Source of the DNA: Bradyrhizobium sp. WSM1743
Lineage (GTDB): Bacteria > Pseudomonadota > Alphaproteobacteria > Rhizobiales > Xanthobacteraceae
Assembly (NCBI RefSeq): GCF_000473065.1
Contig: NZ_AXAZ01000002.1
Span: 248,001 to 312,000 of the forward strand
DNA length: 64,000 bases
Direction of reading: 5' to 3'
Part shown: positions 60,474 through 64,000 of the stretch, piece after piece
Position numbering within the stretch: position 1 is the first letter of the stretch
How the letters are laid out: the number at the start of each line of letters is the position of its first letter
Notes under the pieces: model-generated
Databases searched by the model: none
What the model saw: only the letters and a program-made list of their open reading frames with translations
Told to the model about the DNA's origin: nothing
Program-made: the position numbers and the translations under genes

Positions 60474-61271
60474 TCACCCCTCCACCCTATACAGCCTCCA
60501 TCGTTCCGGCACCCCCTTCAGCCGGTGCACGCCGTGATCCTTCAGGCTGATCGCGGACTGCGCCGTCATCAGCTCCTTCACCGCGCTCGACAACAGCACC
60601 TCTCCCGCGCGCGCCTTCGCCGCGACGCGGGTGCCGATGTGGAAGGCGAGGCCGACCATTTCGCCGCCGCTGATGGTGTATTCGCCGGCGTGCAGGCCGA
60701 CCCGGATCTCGAGGCCCAGCGTGCGCACGGCTTTCTGGATCGCGGTCGCGCAAGCGATGCCGGCGGCGGGCTTCCTGAACGTCGCCAGCACGCCGTCGCC
60801 GGTGGTCACGACCTCCTTGCCGCGACACGTCTTCAGCTCCTTGCGGACGGCGGCATAGTAATGGCCCATCACCTTGGTCCAGCGCGCATCGCCGAGCTTG
60901 GCGGCCTTCGCGGTCGAGCCGACGATGTCGACGATCAGGATGGTGGCGAGCGCCTGCTTGAGCTCCGCGCTGCGTGCGGCCGATGGGCGCCGGTTCGCGA
61001 TCGGTCCGGTCAGCGGCTCATAGCGATGATTGCGGCGCCGCGCGATCGCGGCTTTTGTGTAGTCCTGCGCGCGCTGCGCGGAGCCGCAACGAACTGTCTT
61101 CTCCTGCGGCAGACGCGACCAATAGACCTTGCGCCCATCGCCGGCGCCGTGCACCTCCACGGCGCCCCACTTCAGGAAGACTGCCGAGCCGACGCGCCTG
61201 ACGCACCACGCCTTCGACGTGTATCCGGAGACGTTCGACTGATGGACCCCGATGCGAAGGAATTTCGGCAT
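60474..61271 (-). CDS. Class III nucleotide cyclase with WGR-like N-terminus
   Basis: A 265-residue protein from the ATG at 61271 (MPKFLRIGVHQSNVSGYTSK). Residues 1-88 look WGR-like (FLKWGAVEVHGAGDGRKVYW ... IARRRNHRYEPL), a module that in other proteins reads nucleic acids or NAD-linked states. Residues ~108-265 are a class III cyclase: ATILIVDIVGSTAKAAKLGD (metal Asp), VTTGDGVLATFRKP (second metal Asp), IRVGLHAGEYTISGGEMVGL and HIGTRVAAKARAGEVLLSS. It would make cAMP or cGMP. No membrane part. The coupling of these domains is unusual. Confidence 0.82.
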   Translation of the reverse strand: MPKFLRIGVHQSNVSGYTSKAWCVRRVGSAVFLKWGAVEVHGAGDGRKVYWSRLPQEKTVRCGSAQRAQDYTKAAIARRRNHRYEPLTGPIANRRPSAARSAELKQALATILIVDIVGSTAKAAKLGDARWTKVMGHYYAAVRKELKTCRGKEVVTTGDGVLATFRKPAAGIACATAIQKAVRTLGLEIRVGLHAGEYTISGGEMVGLAFHIGTRVAAKARAGEVLLSSAVKELMTAQSAISLKDHGVHRLKGVPERWRLYRVEG

Positions 61272-61406
61272 GAACGTGCGGCCAAGGACCGTTTGCGCGT
61301 AGCTTGGCGCAAAACCTAGTCGCACAACCCGGCATTGGCAACCGGACTCCCACGGCAGTTTTTCGGCGACGACAGGCTGCAGAGCACGGCGATGATCCTG
61401 ATCATC

Positions 61407-61631
61407 TCACGCGAGCTCCGTCGACCAGTCGTATTCCGCTCTTGCGGCCGAGCGCGTCACCGATTCGGCGGCATCGGCGCTCGAGGCCTTTTCGGCGCGC
61501 CGCTGATAATCATCGGCCAGCAGCTGCAGCCGGGTCGCAACCACCTCGTCGGTCATGCTCCGCGCTGCACGGAGCAGGCTCTGCGCCGTTTCCATGTATT
61601 GCTTGCCTCGTCGTGACATCTGGAGCGTCAT
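61407..61631 (-). CDS. Small helical protein
   Basis: A 74-residue protein from the ATG at 61631 (MTLQMSRRGKQYMETAQSLL), with RAARSMTDEVVATRLQLLAD and DYQRRAEKASSADAAESVTR, predicted as two long helices. The pattern is a common short Bradyrhizobium family without known function. An ATG 12 codons upstream is less likely. Confidence 0.6.
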   Translation of the reverse strand: MTLQMSRRGKQYMETAQSLLRAARSMTDEVVATRLQLLADDYQRRAEKASSADAAESVTRSAARAEYDWSTELA

Positions 61632-61869
61632 GGGATCCTCGCACGGTTCTCTGGGGGCAGCCGCCAACGAAATCAGCTTACGAGTCCTGCGCGGTAATCT
61701 CTTTCACCAAGCCGACCTCAATTGCGCATCCGCACGACGCGCGGCACGGTACAGGGGCGGTCGAGACATGGGTGGAACAGGCAGCGCGGTTCCGTTGACT
61801 GCGGCGCCGCGAGCTTCGATTGGCACTTCCTGCGGCACGGCGCGTTGCGCTCTTTTCGAGGAGGCGCAG

Positions 61870-62076
61870 ATGACCAAGACCAAGGCTTCCCAGACGCAGG
61901 ACGCAAGGACCGCGATCCAGCCAACGCTCAATCCTGGCGATGAAGCCCCGCCCGGAACCATCGGCACCGGCGAAGACGTCTGTCCCGACTGTCACGGCAA
62001 GGGGCGCATCGACGGCGCCCCCTGCGCTACCTGCGGCGGAAGTGGGACCGTCGTCCGGGCGATTGGCGGCGCTTGA
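61870..62076 (+). CDS. DnaJ-type zinc-finger-like small protein
   Basis: A 68-residue protein from the ATG at 61870, preceded by GAGGAGGCGCAG. The second half is a DnaJ-like CxxCxGxG pair: DVCPDCHGKGRIDGAPCAT then CGGSGTVVRA, four Cys able to bind one zinc. The first half is polar and flexible (TLNPGDEAPPGTIGTGEDV). Likely a protein- or nucleic-acid-binding factor; role unknown. Confidence 0.7.
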   Translation: MTKTKASQTQDARTAIQPTLNPGDEAPPGTIGTGEDVCPDCHGKGRIDGAPCATCGGSGTVVRAIGGA

Positions 62077-62199
62077 CCTTGCTCCGTCGAGGAAGACTTC
62101 ATTTTCCTAGCAACGATCGGGCCATCACGCGTGTTTTCGGAGCGCCCCGGGGATAGCATGATGAAATGAGGCTTGATTGCTGCAACGACGGAGGTGCGC

Positions 62200-62310
62200 T
62201 CCTTCTCCCGCTTGCGGGAGAGGGTGCTTCCACAATGGGACAATCCCCAAGAGGAGAAAGCCCTCACCCGTCGCTTCGCGCCGACCTCTCCCGCAAGCGG
62301 GAGAGGTGAA
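62200..62310. repeat. Paired palindromic intergenic repeat
   Basis: Two related palindromes, CTCCCGCTTGCGGGAG (62205-62220) and CCTCTCCCGCAAGCGGGAGA (from 62285), flank ~65 nt and can also pair with each other as one long hairpin. This type is widespread between genes in Bradyrhizobium and Rhodopseudomonas. Confidence 0.7.
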
Positions 62311-62361
62311 TGAGCCACAGCAATCGATTCAACCTAAAGCCATCCCGCTTTAGCCCTGCCC

Positions 62362-63552
62362 TCACCCCTGATACGCAAACAGCTCGATCGGATCGCTGAA
62401 GCCGCGCACCTCGTGCCTGCCGACATGCTCCAGCCCGAACTGCTTCTCCACCAGCTCGGCGAAATCGCGTGACAGCAGCACGTTCCTGCCGAGCTTCTTG
62501 GTCAGCGCCTCGAGGCGGGAAGCCATGTTGACGGCCGGGCCGATCACGGTGAAGTCGAGCCGGCTCGATGATCCGATATTGCCGTACATGACATCGCCGA
62601 CATGAACGCCGATGCCGTAGTTCAGCGGCGCGCGGCCGGTCGCGCTGTTCCGTTCGTTCAGCGCGACCATGGCCTTGCGGGCCTCGGCCACGGCATGCAG
62701 CAGATTGGCGCAGGCGTTGGGCGCATGAAGAGGGAAGATGGCGAGCAGTCCGTCGCCGATGAATTTCAGGATCTCGCCGCCGTGCCGTGCAATCGGCTCC
62801 GACATCGCGTCGAAATAGTCGTTGAGCAGGTCGATGACGTCGTCGCGCGGCCAGTTGTCGGAAATCTTGGTGAAATCCCTGAGGTCGCAGATCATGATCG
62901 CGGCGCGCACCGTCGTGCCGCTGCCGCGCCTTGTGGCGCCGGCAAGGATCAGCTCGCCGGCATGGGAGCCGACATAGGTCTCCAGCAGCGTGCGCGCCAG
63001 GCGGTTCTTGACGCGGATCTCGCTGACCAGCGCCAGCACCGGCAACAACTTCTTAAGGCCGGCGATATCGCCATCGTCGAAACCGCCGGGCCGATCGGTC
63101 GCGAAAGTGACGATGTGCCGCTTGCCGAGCGTATGGTAGAGCGGCCAGGCGACATAATCGGTGAGGCCCTTGGCCCGCATCTCGTCATAGAGGGCGTGCT
63201 TGCGGCCGAGCGAAGAATCCTGCTCGAGCCGCTCGCGCACCTCGGCGGCGCCGTCGTGGATCTCGTTGGCGGGGCTGCCGATATATTCGGACCGCTCGCG
63301 CACGTCATAGTCGACCCGCGCGATCTCCGCCTCGCGCATCCCGTCGGACCACATCATGCGGGCCCCCAGCCATTGCGGGTGGTGGATCAGAATGTGAAGC
63401 GTCGCGCGCTGCACCGGAATGCCCGCTTGCTGCAGGCGGATGCACATCTGCGCGAAGATGATGTCGAGAAAGCGCTCGTCGCGCGTGCCGTTGGTCAGCC
63501 AGTCGACGACGCCGTCGGCCTGCATGGGGGCATGGTTGTCTGGCACGTTCAT
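62362..63552 (-). CDS. Adenylate/guanylate cyclase with N-terminal sensory region
   Basis: A 396-residue cytoplasmic protein. Residues 1-190 form an N-terminal region found in rhizobial cyclases (IDFAQMCIRLQQAGIPVQRA-like start, HPQWLGARMMWSDGMREAEI, YVAWPLYHTLGKRHIVTFAT), GAF-like in pattern. The catalytic domain begins ~215: RAAIMICDLRDFTKISDNWP (metal Asp), EILKFIGDGLLAIFPLHAPN, YGIGVHVGDVMYGNIGSSSR, LDFTVIGPAVNMASRLEALT, all class III hallmarks. The TVIGPAVNMASRLE motif and Asp/Lys positions favour cAMP formation. Probably ordinary chromosome. Confidence 0.88.
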   Translation of the reverse strand: MNVPDNHAPMQADGVVDWLTNGTRDERFLDIIFAQMCIRLQQAGIPVQRATLHILIHHPQWLGARMMWSDGMREAEIARVDYDVRERSEYIGSPANEIHDGAAEVRERLEQDSSLGRKHALYDEMRAKGLTDYVAWPLYHTLGKRHIVTFATDRPGGFDDGDIAGLKKLLPVLALVSEIRVKNRLARTLLETYVGSHAGELILAGATRRGSGTTVRAAIMICDLRDFTKISDNWPRDDVIDLLNDYFDAMSEPIARHGGEILKFIGDGLLAIFPLHAPNACANLLHAVAEARKAMVALNERNSATGRAPLNYGIGVHVGDVMYGNIGSSSRLDFTVIGPAVNMASRLEALTKKLGRNVLLSRDFAELVEKQFGLEHVGRHEVRGFSDPIELFAYQG

Positions 63553-63644
63553 ATCCTTCCCCTCGAGCTGCAGCCTATCGCGAAGCAGATATCGTGCTCC
63601 GGCCGGGCGGCGTCAACCTAGCCAGTTGCACGGATTGTGCGCAG

Positions 63645-64000
63645 CTAGCCGAGGAGCCGGATCGATCCCAGCACCGCCAGGCCCGACACGAGCGCGAGCT
63701 GCGATGGTCCGGCCAGTTCGACTTTCAGCGTGCCGTTGCGGGGAATCGCAAGGTCCTCATTGTCGAGACGGATGCGGCATTCGCCGCGGGGGGCGTAAAC
63801 CAGATGCGCGCCGGCGGCGAGCCGCCGGCCGACGGGCTCCCTCAGCGCGACGAGATCGATCTCCGCCGCACCGCGCCGCGCCATCAGGTTCACGACCTCG
63901 ACGGGACCGGCCTCGAGCTCGGTCACGATCTCGAGCTCGCCGGCGAAGCGTACGGTCGTAAAAGCTTCACGTTCGTCGAATTCCTGCGTCGGCGACTTCA
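63645..64000 (-). CDS. HutD-like protein, C-terminal part (start lies beyond window)
   Basis: The frame reads in from the right edge: TQEFDEREAFTTVRFAGELE, IVTELEAGPVEVVNLMARRG, then AGAHLVYAPRGECRIRLDNE and the end at 63645. This is the HutD family, a cupin-like protein encoded near histidine-utilisation genes or free-standing in rhizobia; its exact role is unsettled. The start and about 90 residues are missing from the window. Confidence 0.72.
   Translation of the reverse strand, partial: KSPTQEFDEREAFTTVRFAGELEIVTELEAGPVEVVNLMARRGAAEIDLVALREPVGRRLAAGAHLVYAPRGECRIRLDNEDLAIPRNGTLKVELAGPSQLALVSGLAVLGSIRLLG

Noticed and set aside
1..64000. CRISPR array, rRNA operon or intact insertion sequence
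   Set aside because: No regularly spaced direct repeats, no rRNA-like stretches and no transposase or integrase motifs were seen on either strand.

Overview
The window is high-GC alphaproteobacterial DNA. Its small-protein repertoire (DUF3606 and DUF3072 proteins, two Ku paralogues, several stand-alone DNA ligases, OpgC-like and MASE1 proteins) and its palindromic intergenic repeats point to Bradyrhizobium or a close relative (Nitrobacteraceae). This assignment comes from recognising proteins by eye, not from a database search.

Layout. (1) 1-4.3 kb, minus strand: ArdC antirestriction protein, a large ParB-like protein and the start of a strawberry-notch-type methyltransferase/helicase, which is the usual backbone of a rhizobial plasmid or integrative element. 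(2) 4.3-20 kb: a DNA-repair and small-protein region with two stand-alone ATP-dependent DNA ligases, a PolX-like protein, RNase HII, topoisomerase IB, Ku, a secreted thermonuclease, two broken SRAP (YedK-like) genes and a structured repeat of about 300 bp. (3) 20.5-45.6 kb: a dense phage-defence island. A PHP-SMC-like ATPase (TrlF-like) and a Cas4/RecB-like nuclease-RNase H-helicase form one minus-strand operon. Facing it is a complete type 1 BREX operon (brxA-brxB-brxC-pglX-pglZ-brxL). Next comes a minus-strand trio: a Ser/Thr kinase fused to a UPF1-like helicase, a winged-helix/degenerate PLD-like protein, and a PP2C phosphatase. (4) 45.97-46.08 kb: the 3' part of a tRNA-Ile(CAU) gene directly followed by a chromosomal-type hairpin repeat. 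This looks like an attachment-site scar and probably marks the right end of the element carrying regions 1-3. (5) 46.4-50.6 kb: a two-gene Hachiman system (HamB helicase, HamA nuclease). (6) 50.6-55.1 kb: a second Ku gene, a paralogue of the Cys-rich small protein of region 2, and many decayed genes. (7) 55.5-64 kb: more ordinary chromosome with a MASE1 hybrid histidine kinase, a NarL-type regulator, an OpgC-like acyltransferase, two class III nucleotide cyclases and a partial HutD.

How the genes work together. BREX marks self DNA through PglX and blocks phage replication. HamAB and the nuclease-helicase/SMC pair are likely independent DNA-sensing systems. The kinase-helicase/PLD/PP2C trio is the best candidate for a poorly described system: opposing kinase and phosphatase activities, a nucleic-acid motor and a possible nuclease-fold protein lie in one translationally coupled operon. 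Two identical 20-bp perfect dyads in the divergent region between BREX and the nuclease-helicase operon suggest one repressor controls both, although no regulator gene is visible nearby. The ligase, Ku, PolX, topoisomerase and RNase HII genes form a second theme, DNA end repair, with clear redundancy and decay.
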